In this document: in pieces, positions 43,021 through 50,710 of the stretch
How the letters are laid out: the number at the start of each line of letters is the position of its first letter
Position numbering within the stretch: the first letter of the stretch is position 1
NCBI GenBank assembly: GCA_044221335.1
Contig: JBGAPI010000028.1
Span: 1-64,000, forward strand
Length of the DNA: 64,000 nt
DNA from: JBGAPI01 sp044221335
Lineage (GTDB): Bacteria; Pseudomonadota; Gammaproteobacteria; Xanthomonadales; Ahniellaceae
Reading direction: 5' to 3'
Position numbers and translations under genes: made by a program
Notes under the pieces: model-generated
Seen by the model: only the letters and a program-made list of their open reading frames with translations
What the model was told of the DNA's origin: nothing
The model's database searches: none

Positions 43021-44328
43021 ATGGATGCCAAGACCGCAGCGCCGACCTGGTGGTCGCGACTCCGAATCGAACCCGGCGAGGGCCCCGCACTCGCCTGGGC
43101 GTTCGTGAGTTTCTTCTCGCTGATGTCGGGCTACTACCTGCTGCGCCCGGTGCGCGAGGCGCTGATCTCGGCCGACATGCAGGGCCTGTCGCGGCAGGTG
43201 TTCACCACGGTATTCGTGGTGATGCTGCTGCTGGTGCCGGGCTACGGCGCGCTGGTCAGCCGCTTTCCGCGGCGCAAGTTCCTGCCCTTCGTCTACGCCT
43301 TCACGATTTGCGCGCTGGTCGCCTTTTCGCTGTGGTCGCGAACGGACGGCACCAGCTTCGCGAAGGCCCTGTCGTTCTCGGTGTTCCTGTCGGTGCTGAA
43401 CCTGTTCCTGGACTCCGTGTTCTGGAGCTACATGGCCGACATCTTCACCAACAGCCAGGCCCGCAGGCTGTACGGCATCATCGCCGCCGGCGGAACCATC
43501 GGCGCGATCAGCGGGCCGGCGTTCACCGCGCTGTTCGCCCGCCAGGTGGGCACCGCCAACCTGATGCTGCTGTCCGCCGTGATGTTCGGGCTGTGCGTCA
43601 CCGCGATCGTCCGGCTGATGCCCTGGGCGCGGGCGCAGGAAGCGACCCACGGGCGCGGCGACGCCGAGGAGGCGATGGGCGGCAGCATCCTGGCCGGCGC
43701 CAGGCTGGTGTTCTCGCGACCGCTGCTGTTGTCGATGGTCCTGATCATGGCCTGTGGCGTCAGCATCGGCACGCTGCTCTACCAGATGCAGGGCAAGACG
43801 GTCGGCGCGCTGATCCCCGACGAGAACGCGCGCACCCAGTTCTTCGGGCAGATCGACCTCGCCGTCAACGTGCTGGTGCTGCTGGTGCAGGTCTCGCTGA
43901 CCCGCTTCCTGATGACCCGCTACGGCATCGGCCCGACCCTGCTCATCCCCGCGGCGATGATGTTCGTCGGCGTGGTGCTGCTGTCCGTCGATCCGAGCCC
44001 GCTGCTGATCACCGTGGTGCAGGTATTCACCCGCGGCTCGACCTTCGCGCTGATCAAGCCGGCGCGGGAATCGGTGTTCACCCGGGTCGATCGCGAGAGC
44101 CGCTACAAGGCGAAGAACTTCATCGATACCGTGGTCTACCGCGGTGGCGACATGGCATCGAACAACCTGTTCTGGTGGCTGACCGGCCTCGGCATCGGCA
44201 TGGGCGGCGTCGCCCTCGCGTGGATCCCGATGGCGCTGGTATGGCTGACGGCAGTGTTGTGGCTGCTCCATCTTGTGCGACGCTTGCCCCCCGAATCGGA
44301 GGAGGTGCCGCGTGACCCATCGACGTAG
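43021..44328 (+). CDS. MFS-type / nucleotide-exchange-like membrane carrier
   Basis: Encodes 435 residues from ATG 43021. About twelve hydrophobic segments are visible, starting LAWAFVSFFSLMSGYYLLRPVRE, a hallmark of the family that joins MFS transporters with the plastid/bacterial NTP/NDP translocases. The conserved segments YLLRPVREAL, FWSYMADIFTNSQARRLYG and RGGDMASN support that branch. Substrate cannot be inferred; exchange of nucleotides would be surprising in a free-living organism. Its last codons overlap the start of the Tat-exported dehydratase/epimerase gene by 17 bp, so the two are translated together. Confidence 0.88.
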   Translation: MDAKTAAPTWWSRLRIEPGEGPALAWAFVSFFSLMSGYYLLRPVREALISADMQGLSRQVFTTVFVVMLLLVPGYGALVSRFPRRKFLPFVYAFTICALVAFSLWSRTDGTSFAKALSFSVFLSVLNLFLDSVFWSYMADIFTNSQARRLYGIIAAGGTIGAISGPAFTALFARQVGTANLMLLSAVMFGLCVTAIVRLMPWARAQEATHGRGDAEEAMGGSILAGARLVFSRPLLLSMVLIMACGVSIGTLLYQMQGKTVGALIPDENARTQFFGQIDLAVNVLVLLVQVSLTRFLMTRYGIGPTLLIPAAMMFVGVVLLSVDPSPLLITVVQVFTRGSTFALIKPARESVFTRVDRESRYKAKNFIDTVVYRGGDMASNNLFWWLTGLGIGMGGVALAWIPMALVWLTAVLWLLHLVRRLPPESEEVPRDPST

Positions 44329-45427
44329 CTTCCTGAAACTGGCCTCGGCCGCAGCCGCTGCGCTGCCGTTCGCGGACGCTTTCGCCGCCCAGCCCAAGGT
44401 GAAGCCGCTGAAGCTGCTGATCCTCGGCGGCACCGGCTACATCGGCCCGCACATCGTGGAGGCGGCGCAGGCGCGCGGCCACACGTTGACGCTGTTCAAT
44501 CGCGGCAAGACCAACCCGGGCCTCTTCCCCAAGCTGGAAAAGCTGCAGGGCGACCGCAAGGTCGACCTGTCGGTGCTGAAGGACCGCAAGTGGGACGGCG
44601 TGGTCGATACCTCCGGCTACCTGCCGTCCGACGTGAAGAAGTCCGCCGAATTCCTGGCGCCGAACGTCGGCCAGTACGTGTTCATCTCGACCATCTCGGT
44701 CTACGGCGACCAGCCGACCCCCGACGCCGACGAGACCGCGCCGGTGGCGACGATGCCGGAGCCGATCAAGGAAGAGGTCACCAACGAGACCTACGGCGCG
44801 CTGAAGGCGTTGTGCGAGAAGGCAGCCGAGGCGGCGATGCCCGGACGGGTCAGCAACCTGCGCCCGCACCTGATCGTCGGCCCTGGCGATCCGACCGGAC
44901 GCTTCACCTACTGGCCGGTGCGGGTGCGCAAGGGCGGGGCGGTGCTGGCGCCGAATTCGCCGACCGATCCGATCCAGTTCGTCGATGCCCGCGACCTCGC
45001 GGCCTTCGTCGTGAAGGTGCTGGAGGACAAGGCCGTCGGCGTCTACAACGTCGCCACTCCGTCCGGGCTGATGACCATGGGCAAGCTGCTCGACGCCTGC
45101 AACAAGATCGGTGGCGGCAAGGCCAACCTGGTCTGGGTTGACAAGGCCTTCCTCGAGGCGCAGAAGGTCGGGCCGTGGTCGGAGATGCCGGTGTGGATCC
45201 CGGCCGACGCCGAGAACCGCGGATTCGGCCGCACCTCGGTGGCGAAGGCGGTGAAGGCGGGACTGACGATGCGCCCGCTGGAGACCACGGTGCGCGACAA
45301 TCTCGCGTGGTACGACGCCCTGCCGGCCGAGGCCAAGGAACGCCGGCTGGCGGGAATCAAGCCGGAGAAGGAGACCCAGGTGCTCGAGGCCTGGGCGCAT
45401 GAACAGGAAGCGCACAAGCATGGCTGA
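44312..45427 (+). CDS. Tat-exported NAD-dependent epimerase/dehydratase-like protein
   Basis: Encodes 371 residues from GTG 44312, supported by GGAGG and by a consensus twin-arginine signal (THRRSFLKLASAAAA) ending near AFAA. The mature protein is an extended SDR (short-chain dehydrogenase/reductase): Rossmann GGTGYIG (39-45), ISTISVYG, and catalytic YGALK (Y-x3-K). It resembles the isoflavone-reductase or epimerase-like group. Tat export implies it folds with NAD(P) in the cytoplasm and then acts in the periplasm. It overlaps the carrier gene upstream and the beta-barrel gene downstream (8 bp), so an envelope sugar or aromatic conversion is possible but unproven. Confidence 0.9.
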   Translation: MTHRRSFLKLASAAAAALPFADAFAAQPKVKPLKLLILGGTGYIGPHIVEAAQARGHTLTLFNRGKTNPGLFPKLEKLQGDRKVDLSVLKDRKWDGVVDTSGYLPSDVKKSAEFLAPNVGQYVFISTISVYGDQPTPDADETAPVATMPEPIKEEVTNETYGALKALCEKAAEAAMPGRVSNLRPHLIVGPGDPTGRFTYWPVRVRKGGAVLAPNSPTDPIQFVDARDLAAFVVKVLEDKAVGVYNVATPSGLMTMGKLLDACNKIGGGKANLVWVDKAFLEAQKVGPWSEMPVWIPADAENRGFGRTSVAKAVKAGLTMRPLETTVRDNLAWYDALPAEAKERRLAGIKPEKETQVLEAWAHEQEAHKHG

Positions 45428-46019
45428 GGTGATCGAGGACCGGCACGCGTCGGCCGGTGGGCGCGGGAGGCGCGGACGGCTCATCGCCCTGTTCGCGCTG
45501 CTCCTGCTCGCCGTCTGCCCGCGCGCTCGCGCCAGCTTCACCGAGGAGCCGTGGTTCGCCGGATTGCGTCTCGGCGGCATCGCCACGGACCAGAGCTACT
45601 CCAAGGACGGCAACGTCTACGCGGTCAATATCGGCAAGAACTTCACGCCCGAATACGGCTTCGAGTTCGAGGCCGCGCACGACAAGCTCGACTTCGCGAT
45701 CGGCTACGGCCTGAAGCATCAGACCTACGGCGTCAATTTCCTGTACACCAATCCGGTGCCGCTGTGGCATCCGTATTTCCTCGCCGGCGTCGGCGTGATC
45801 AAGTTCGACGGTCCGCGCGGCCTGCCGATCCGTACCGGCACGGACTTCATGTTCAACCTCGGCTTCGGCGGCCGCTGGGAACTGGTCGTGCCGGACAAGC
45901 TCTTCCTGCGCGCCGACCTGCGCTTCCGCTTCGATGGCAATCGCACCCACCAGCCGGGCCAGGACGACTTCGGCGACGGCATCCTGACCTTTGGCGTGGA
46001 GATGCCCTTCGGCAAGTAG
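45420..46019 (+). CDS. Outer-membrane beta-barrel protein
   Basis: Encodes 199 residues from ATG 45420, overlapping the upstream stop by eight bases; ATG 45399 would add seven residues and is not excluded. A signal-like hydrophobic segment (LIALFALLLLAVCPRARA) follows a basic start. The rest shows amphipathic beta strands with aromatic ends, such as GLRLGGIATDQSY, GFEFEAAHDKLDF, YFLAGVGVIKFDG, LFLRADLRFRFDG and the C-terminal ILTFGVEMPFGK. This suits an OmpW/OmpA-like eight-stranded barrel. It ends the collinear set. The stop TAG is followed by a degenerate repeat. Confidence 0.8.
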   Translation: MAEVIEDRHASAGGRGRRGRLIALFALLLLAVCPRARASFTEEPWFAGLRLGGIATDQSYSKDGNVYAVNIGKNFTPEYGFEFEAAHDKLDFAIGYGLKHQTYGVNFLYTNPVPLWHPYFLAGVGVIKFDGPRGLPIRTGTDFMFNLGFGGRWELVVPDKLFLRADLRFRFDGNRTHQPGQDDFGDGILTFGVEMPFGK

Positions 46020-46203
46020 GGCGCACCTGCGGGTCTCCGAAGTTGTCCGTCGCCCCGCCGCCGGATCGCAGCGAAGTCCTTCGACGACCGGCAGGCCATT
46101 CCTGGCCGACCGGAAGCGTCCGCGGCGTGCCGTCGTGAACGAAGGGCGCCCTCGAGACGGTCTGCGGTCGTGTCACCTCCTGACCACGACCAAGGGCGAC
46201 GTC

Positions 46204-46830
46204 ATGCGCGATTCGACACCGGCAGTGGCCACGGAGCTCGAAGCGCTGCTGCGATCGGTGCGGGCCTGCAGTGCCTGTGCCGGCCTGCCGTTGGGTCCTC
46301 GGCCGATTCTGCAGGCCGGCGTCCATGCAAAGATCCTGGTCGCGGGGCAGGCTCCGGGACGTCGGACCCATCTGCGTGGACGGCCCTTCGATGATCCTTC
46401 CGGTGACCGCCTGCGCAACTGGATGGGAATCGACCGGCAGACCTTCTACGACGCCTCCAGGATCGCCATTCTCCCGATGGGCTTCTGCTATCCCGGAACC
46501 GGTCCAGGGGGCGATCTTCCGCCGCGCGCCAGCTGCGCGTCGCTGTGGCGGGATCGGGCCTTGGCATTGTTGCCGAGCGTCGAGCTGACGCTCGTGATCG
46601 GACGCTACGCGCAGGAATGGCATCTCGGCCGGGCGCAATCCAAGACGCTGACGGAGACCGTCGCTCGGTGGCGGGAATTCAGTCCGACGGTAGTGCCACT
46701 TCCGCACCCGAGTCCACGGAATGGACGCTGGCTCACGCAAAACGAATGGTTCACGGAGGACGTGCTTCCCCAACTCCGGAGCCGGGTGAGGACGATCATC
46801 GGGTCGGCCGATGAGGCTCGCCAGCACTGA
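46204..46830 (+). CDS. Uracil-DNA glycosylase-superfamily protein
   Basis: Encodes 208 residues from ATG 46204. The UDG fold is suggested by ILVAGQAPGRRTHLRGRPF (motif 1 region, about 42-60), DDPSGDRLRNWMG and the C-terminal VVPLPHPSPRNGR, which resembles the HPSP-x-N motif of small-size UDGs. A CSAC pair (about 22-25) hints at an iron-sulfur site as in families 4/5, though only two cysteines are close together. The role may be excision of uracil or another lesion; many members of this branch are uncharacterised. It is a single gene. Confidence 0.82.
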   Translation: MRDSTPAVATELEALLRSVRACSACAGLPLGPRPILQAGVHAKILVAGQAPGRRTHLRGRPFDDPSGDRLRNWMGIDRQTFYDASRIAILPMGFCYPGTGPGGDLPPRASCASLWRDRALALLPSVELTLVIGRYAQEWHLGRAQSKTLTETVARWREFSPTVVPLPHPSPRNGRWLTQNEWFTEDVLPQLRSRVRTIIGSADEARQH

Positions 46831-47224
46831 ACCGGATCGGGGCTCCTGCCGCTGGCCGCAATGGGTGCACCCTGCGGTTCACCGCATGCCTACCCCTCAC
46901 GACCGTGCGCGATTCTGTCGGGTGTGTGCTCTGCCGGCGCCGCCGAAAAGGACCGGAACCTGCGACACTGTGGTCGAGCAGCGCGTGACTGTCCTGCCGG
47001 CGGGCTCGGCCGATCGGGTTCCCGCGGTCGATGCGGCCGGACGCGGCGTGCTCGTCGCTCGGGTGGCGCTGGCCGGCAGCGTCGGCGTCCACCGGCGACG
47101 CAGCAGGCTGGCCGGCCTCCGTCGGACGACGTCGCGGCGATCTCGCTGGTCGCTTCTTTCCGCCCGGGGGCGCGGTGATCGTGGCGCCCGGCGGAATTCC
47201 CCGCTTCGTCGACGGAGTACGTGC
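46831..47224. other. Interval without a recognisable gene
   Basis: About 390 bases between the glycosylase-like gene and the ATP-pyrophosphatase gene. Open frames cross it in several phases, but their translations are Arg/Ala-rich shadow with no motif. One plus-strand frame is in phase with the downstream gene, but there is no support for starting that early. Confidence 0.4.
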
Positions 47225-47899
47225 GTGCGTCAACCCATCGCATTGTCCTGGAGCGGCGGCAAGGACTCCACCCTGGCCCTTGCACGCCTTCGCGAGGATC
47301 CGTCGGTCGAAGTGGTCGCGCTGCTGACGGCCGTCACCCGCGGCTACGATCGGATCAGCATCCACGGCGTGCGACGCACGATCCTCGACGCGCAGGTCGC
47401 GGCGCTCGACCTGCCGCTGGTGACGATCGCGCTGGACCCGGGCAGCGACAACGCCGGGTACGAGCTGGCCTTCGCGGACGGCCTTGCCGCACTGCGCGAG
47501 CGTTGGCCGGCACTCGACACGCTGGCCTTCGGCGATCTGTTCCTGGAGGACGTCCGCGCGTATCGCGAAGCGCTGGTCGGCCGCCTCGGCTGGCGCGCAC
47601 GCTATCCGATCTGGGGCATCGACACCACGGCCCTGGTCCGCGAATTCATCGACCGCGGATTCCGCGCCGTGCTGACCTGCGTCGACACCACCCAGCTCGA
47701 CGCACACTTCGCCGGACGCGAGCTCGATGCGACCCTGCTGGCGGAACTGCCGGCGGAGGTCGACCCGGCCGGAGAGCGCGGGGAGTACCACTCGCTGGTG
47801 TACGCCGGGCCGTTGTTCCGTGCGCCGCTGGTCTTGCAGCGCGGCGAATCGGTGCTGCGCGAGCAACGATTCCAGTATTGCGATTTCGAGCTGGCATAG
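47225..47899 (+). CDS. Dph6-related ATP pyrophosphatase (adenine nucleotide alpha hydrolase)
   Basis: Encodes 224 residues from GTG 47225, which places the PP-loop SGGKDST (10-16) at the usual distance from the start. Other family signatures are ISIHGVRR, LAFGDLFLEDVR and PIWG, plus the late EVDPAGERGEYHSLVYAGPLF. In eukaryotes and archaea Dph6 amidates diphthine on EF2; bacterial members act on another, unknown substrate, with a suspected role in cofactor or tRNA modification. It lies upstream of tRNA-Gly. Confidence 0.85.
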   Translation: MRQPIALSWSGGKDSTLALARLREDPSVEVVALLTAVTRGYDRISIHGVRRTILDAQVAALDLPLVTIALDPGSDNAGYELAFADGLAALRERWPALDTLAFGDLFLEDVRAYREALVGRLGWRARYPIWGIDTTALVREFIDRGFRAVLTCVDTTQLDAHFAGRELDATLLAELPAEVDPAGERGEYHSLVYAGPLFRAPLVLQRGESVLREQRFQYCDFELA

Positions 47900-47991
47900 C
47901 GCGCCATCGCCGCGACGGCCCGCGCAGGTGGCCGCGGCCCTGCCCTGCGACGCTTGTCCCCCGGCACCCCGGCGGCTACAGTCGGCTCCGC

Positions 47992-48065
47992 GCGGGCGTA
48001 GCTCAATGGTAGAGCTGTAGCTTCCCAAGCTACTGACGTGGGTTCGATTCCCATCGCCCGCTCCA
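47992..48065 (+). tRNA. tRNA-Gly (anticodon CCC)
   Basis: The 7-bp acceptor stem GCGGGCG/CGCCCGC is followed by T and an encoded CCA (48063-48065). The anticodon arm GTAGC-TTCCCAA-GCTAC gives CCC. The T loop GGTTCGATTCC is canonical. It decodes GGG, which suits a GC-rich genome. It lies in the gap between the Dph6-like gene and the zinc-protease gene. Confidence 0.97.
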
Positions 48066-48153
48066 TCCGCTGGATTCGTGCCGGGCGCGCGAATCGGATG
48101 GAGCGACGTTCGACGACTGCGCGGTTGTTTGGGGCGACCGCAGGATCGTTCGC

Positions 48154-48708
48154 ATGCAGGATCAGCGTCGCCATCGCGACGACGGCGCCAGTGCCGTCGC
48201 ATCGTCCGGGCCGGAGCATGGCGCCGCGTCCGCACGGCCCAAGCGGCGCCGCAAGAGGATCGACGTCGGCTGGCGCGAATGGCTGTCACTGCCGGATCTC
48301 GGCATTCCCTGGGTCAAGGCCAAGATCGATTCCGGTGCGCGCAGCTCCGCCCTGCACGTCGAGCGACTCGAGGAATTCGAGCGCGACGGTGCGCCCTGGG
48401 TCCGCTTCGAGCTGACGCCCACCTCGCGCCGCCGCCATCGCGTCCGCAAGGCCGAGGCGCCGGTGGTCGACCGCCGCGAGGTGACCGACTCGGGCGGCAG
48501 TCGCGCCGTGCGGCTGTTCATCCGGACCCGTATCGGCATCGACGGCCGCTCCTGGTCGATTGAAATGAATCTGACCGATCGCCGCTCCATGCTGTTCCCG
48601 ATGCTGCTCGGCCGCACCGCGATGCGCGGCCGTGTCCGCATCGATCCCCAACATTCGTTCCTGCTCGGCCGTCCGTCGCGCCGGGTCGCCCGTCTGGAGT
48701 CGCCCTGA
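48154..48708 (+). CDS. RimK-associated retropepsin-like (ATP-dependent zinc protease) protein
   Basis: Encodes 184 residues. A basic N-terminal region precedes VGWREWLSLPDLGIPWVKAK and the aspartate motif IDSGARSSALH (about 58-68), typical of the DUF785/RimB retropepsin-like family. MLLGRTAMRGRVRIDP near the end is also conserved. In other proteobacteria these genes sit next to rimK and are proposed to process poly-glutamate tags added by RimK, though mechanism is debated. Its stop overlaps the rimK start (TGATG), so the two are translated together. The name ATP-dependent zinc protease is historical. Confidence 0.9.
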   Translation: MQDQRRHRDDGASAVASSGPEHGAASARPKRRRKRIDVGWREWLSLPDLGIPWVKAKIDSGARSSALHVERLEEFERDGAPWVRFELTPTSRRRHRVRKAEAPVVDRREVTDSGGSRAVRLFIRTRIGIDGRSWSIEMNLTDRRSMLFPMLLGRTAMRGRVRIDPQHSFLLGRPSRRVARLESP

Positions 48709-49739
48709 TGAAAATCGCCATCCTGTCCCGCAACAGCAAGCTCTATTCGACCCAGCGCCTGATCGAGGCGGCCCGCGCCCGCGGACACCAGGTGCGGGTG
48801 CTGGATCCGCTGCGCTGCTACATGCGGATCTCGCCCAACCACCTGCGCATCCATTTCAAGGGCAAGGAGCTGCCGCAGTTCGACGCGGTGATCCCGCGCA
48901 TCGGCGCCTCGATCACCCAGTACGGCACCGCGGTGGTGCGGCAGTTCGAGATGATGAACGTGTTCGTGCTGAACCGGTCCGACGCGATCCTCCGGGCGCG
49001 CGACAAGCTGCGCTGCATGCAGCTGCTCGCGCAGCAGGGCATCGGCCTGCCGGCGACGGTCTACGGCGACAACCCGGACGACACCAACGACGTGCTCAAC
49101 ATGCTGGGCAAGCCGCCGCACGTGATCAAGCTGGTCGAGGGCACCCAGGGGACGGGCGTCGTCCTCGCCGAAAAGCCCTCGGCCTCGCGCTCGGTGATCG
49201 AGGCGTTTCGCGGGCTCTACGCGAACTTCCTCGTGCAGGAGTTCGTGAAGGAGGCCAAGGGCGCCGACATCCGCTGCTTCGTGGTCGGCGGCCGCGTGAT
49301 CGCCGCGATGAAGCGGCAGGCGCGCGAGGGCGAGTTCCGCTCCAACCTGCATCGCGGCGGCACCGCCGAGATCACGCGCCTGTCGCCGGAAGAGACCGAC
49401 ACGGCCCTGCGCGCCGCCGCCGTGATGAATCTCGCGGTGGCCGGCGTCGACCTGCTGCGTTCGCGGCGCGGTCCGCTGGTGCTCGAGGTCAATTCCTCGC
49501 CCGGCCTCGAGGGCATCGAGGGCGCGACGGCCTACGACGTCGCCGGCTCGATCATCGAGTACATCGAGCAGCGGGTGAAGCGCCGGCAGCAGAAGGCCAA
49601 GGTGAAGAAGACCAAGGACGCCGAGCGCACGGCGCCGAAGCCGGCGTCGGCGAAGCCCGCGAGCAAGCCGGCAGCAACGAAGCCGGTGGTGCCCGTGAAG
49701 GCCGCGCCGAAGAAGCGGGCGTCGAGAACGACGCGCTGA
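48708..49739 (+). CDS. rimK: RimK ATP-grasp ligase (ribosomal protein S6 glutamylation)
   Basis: Encodes 343 residues. It adds glutamates to the C-terminus of ribosomal protein S6 with ATP, in the cytoplasm. ATP-grasp features are MKIAILSRNSKLYSTQRL at the start, PRIGASITQYG, LVEGTQGTGVVLAE and the metal/ATP block VLEVNSSPGLEGIE (about 263-276). Core length matches E. coli RimK (about 300). The last 45 residues or so are an added Lys/Ala/Pro-rich tail (KKTKDAERTAPKPASAKPAS and onward), which may bind nucleic acid or rRNA. The start overlaps the upstream stop. Confidence 0.94.
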   Translation: MKIAILSRNSKLYSTQRLIEAARARGHQVRVLDPLRCYMRISPNHLRIHFKGKELPQFDAVIPRIGASITQYGTAVVRQFEMMNVFVLNRSDAILRARDKLRCMQLLAQQGIGLPATVYGDNPDDTNDVLNMLGKPPHVIKLVEGTQGTGVVLAEKPSASRSVIEAFRGLYANFLVQEFVKEAKGADIRCFVVGGRVIAAMKRQAREGEFRSNLHRGGTAEITRLSPEETDTALRAAAVMNLAVAGVDLLRSRRGPLVLEVNSSPGLEGIEGATAYDVAGSIIEYIEQRVKRRQQKAKVKKTKDAERTAPKPASAKPASKPAATKPVVPVKAAPKKRASRTTR

Positions 49740-49796
49740 TGGTCGACAGAGGGTTCGGCCTGGCGGATCGGTCGGTGCGGGGTTGAAGCGTTGGGG

Positions 49797-49835
49797 GCTC
49801 TGGGCTGAGGGTCGAGGGCTGAGGGCTGAGGTCTG
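49797..49835. repeat. Imperfect GGGCTGA / GGGTCGA tandem repeats
   Basis: About five heptamer-like units (GGGCTCTGGGCTGAGGGTCG, then further GGGCTGA units). Similar heptamer-based stretches occur near 7083-7110 and 35951-36027. It lies in the 569-bp gap 49740-50308, which otherwise holds two large palindromes. Confidence 0.6.
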
Positions 49836-49916
49836 AAACTCTCCTCGGCGGTTCGGGGGTTGGCGATTTCGCTTCGAACCGAATCAGGGTCCAGGGCACA
49901 GGGACCCGAAAGCTCC

Positions 49917-50022
49917 CGTCATTGCGAGCGCAGCGAAGCAATCCAGCGCCTTCGCTTTCACGCGTCGCAGAGCAAAGCCGCTGGCTTGCTTCGTCGTCGC
50001 TGCGCTCCTCCTCGCAATGGCG
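49917..50022. repeat. Large imperfect palindrome (MITE/REP-like), copy E
   Basis: CGTCATTGCGAGCGCAGCGA at the left and TCCTCCTCGCAATGGCG at the right. It is separated by 33 bp from a second full copy in the same orientation. Confidence 0.88.
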
Positions 50023-50055
50023 GGCGGTTTCCGTCGTGCGATGACGGAGGTCTCC

Positions 50056-50161
50056 CGTCATTGCGAGCGCAGCGAAACAATCCAGCGCCTTCGCTTTCAC
50101 GCGTTGCGGAGCGACGTCGCTGGAATGCTTCGTCGTCGCTGCGCTCCTCCTCGCAATGACG
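50056..50161. repeat. Large imperfect palindrome (MITE/REP-like), copy F
   Basis: CGTCATTGCGAGCGCAGCGA left end and CTCCTCGCAATGACG right end; about 106 bp, closely matching copy E. It lies 148 bp upstream of the BlaI-type gene. A direct repeat TACGAC at 50244 and 50258, just upstream of that gene, may be part of its operator. Confidence 0.88.
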
Positions 50162-50308
50162 GGGGCTTCCCTCAGCCCCCAGTCCCCAGCCGATACTTCC
50201 AACCGGCTCGCACCCCAGTCCCCGGTCGCCACAGTTCGTGCCGTACGACTTCCGCCATACGACGGCTTTCGTGTTATCGTCCGGCGGTGGTCCGATGGGA
50301 GATTCCGG

Positions 50309-50710
50309 ATGAAGCCGCGCAATGCACACAACACCCCGATGCCGACCGGGGCCGAACTCGACATCCTGCAGGTGCTCTGGCGGGTCGGACCGTCGACGGT
50401 GCGGCAGGTGCACGAGGCGCTCTACAAGGACGAGGGGGCCGGCTACACGACGGCGCTGAAGCTGCTGCAGGTGATGCACGGCAAGGGGCTCGTCGAGCGC
50501 GACGATGCGCAGCGCGCGCACGTCTATCGTGCCGTGGGCAGTCGTTCCAACACTCAGCAGCGCTTCGTCAGCGACCTGGTGCAGCGCGTGTTCCAGGGAT
50601 CCGCGCCGCAGCTGGTGATGCAGGCCCTGGGACAGGGTCAGGTGGCGACCCGCGAGGAGATCGCCGAGATCCGCGCGATGCTCGACTCGCTGGAGGGTGA
50701 TCACGCATGA
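50309..50710 (+). CDS. BlaI/MecI/CopY family transcriptional repressor
   Basis: Encodes 133 residues from ATG 50309, with GGGAGA upstream. The winged HTH (about 11-75) follows the BlaI pattern: LDILQVLWRVGPSTVRQVHEA, then YTTALKLLQVMHGKGLVERD with the wing. The C-terminal helix (about 100-130) mediates dimerisation. It should repress its own operon until the membrane M56 peptidase encoded next signals. Its stop overlaps the M56 start as ATGA. It need not concern beta-lactams; such pairs are frequent in Xanthomonadales. Confidence 0.93.
   Translation: MKPRNAHNTPMPTGAELDILQVLWRVGPSTVRQVHEALYKDEGAGYTTALKLLQVMHGKGLVERDDAQRAHVYRAVGSRSNTQQRFVSDLVQRVFQGSAPQLVMQALGQGQVATREEIAEIRAMLDSLEGDHA

Noticed and set aside
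43021..44328. Assignment as an ADP/ATP translocase of an intracellular parasite
   Set aside because: Sequence family overlaps with general MFS carriers and the gene content (full assimilatory sulfur pathway, many sensors) is free-living.
46831..47224. Possible upstream extension of the Dph6-like gene
   Set aside because: In phase but Arg/Ser-rich; the PP-loop sits at the proper distance only from GTG 47225.
46796..48289. 497-residue minus-strand open frame
   Set aside because: Covers the tRNA and the Dph6-like gene on the opposite strand; Arg-rich and motif-free.
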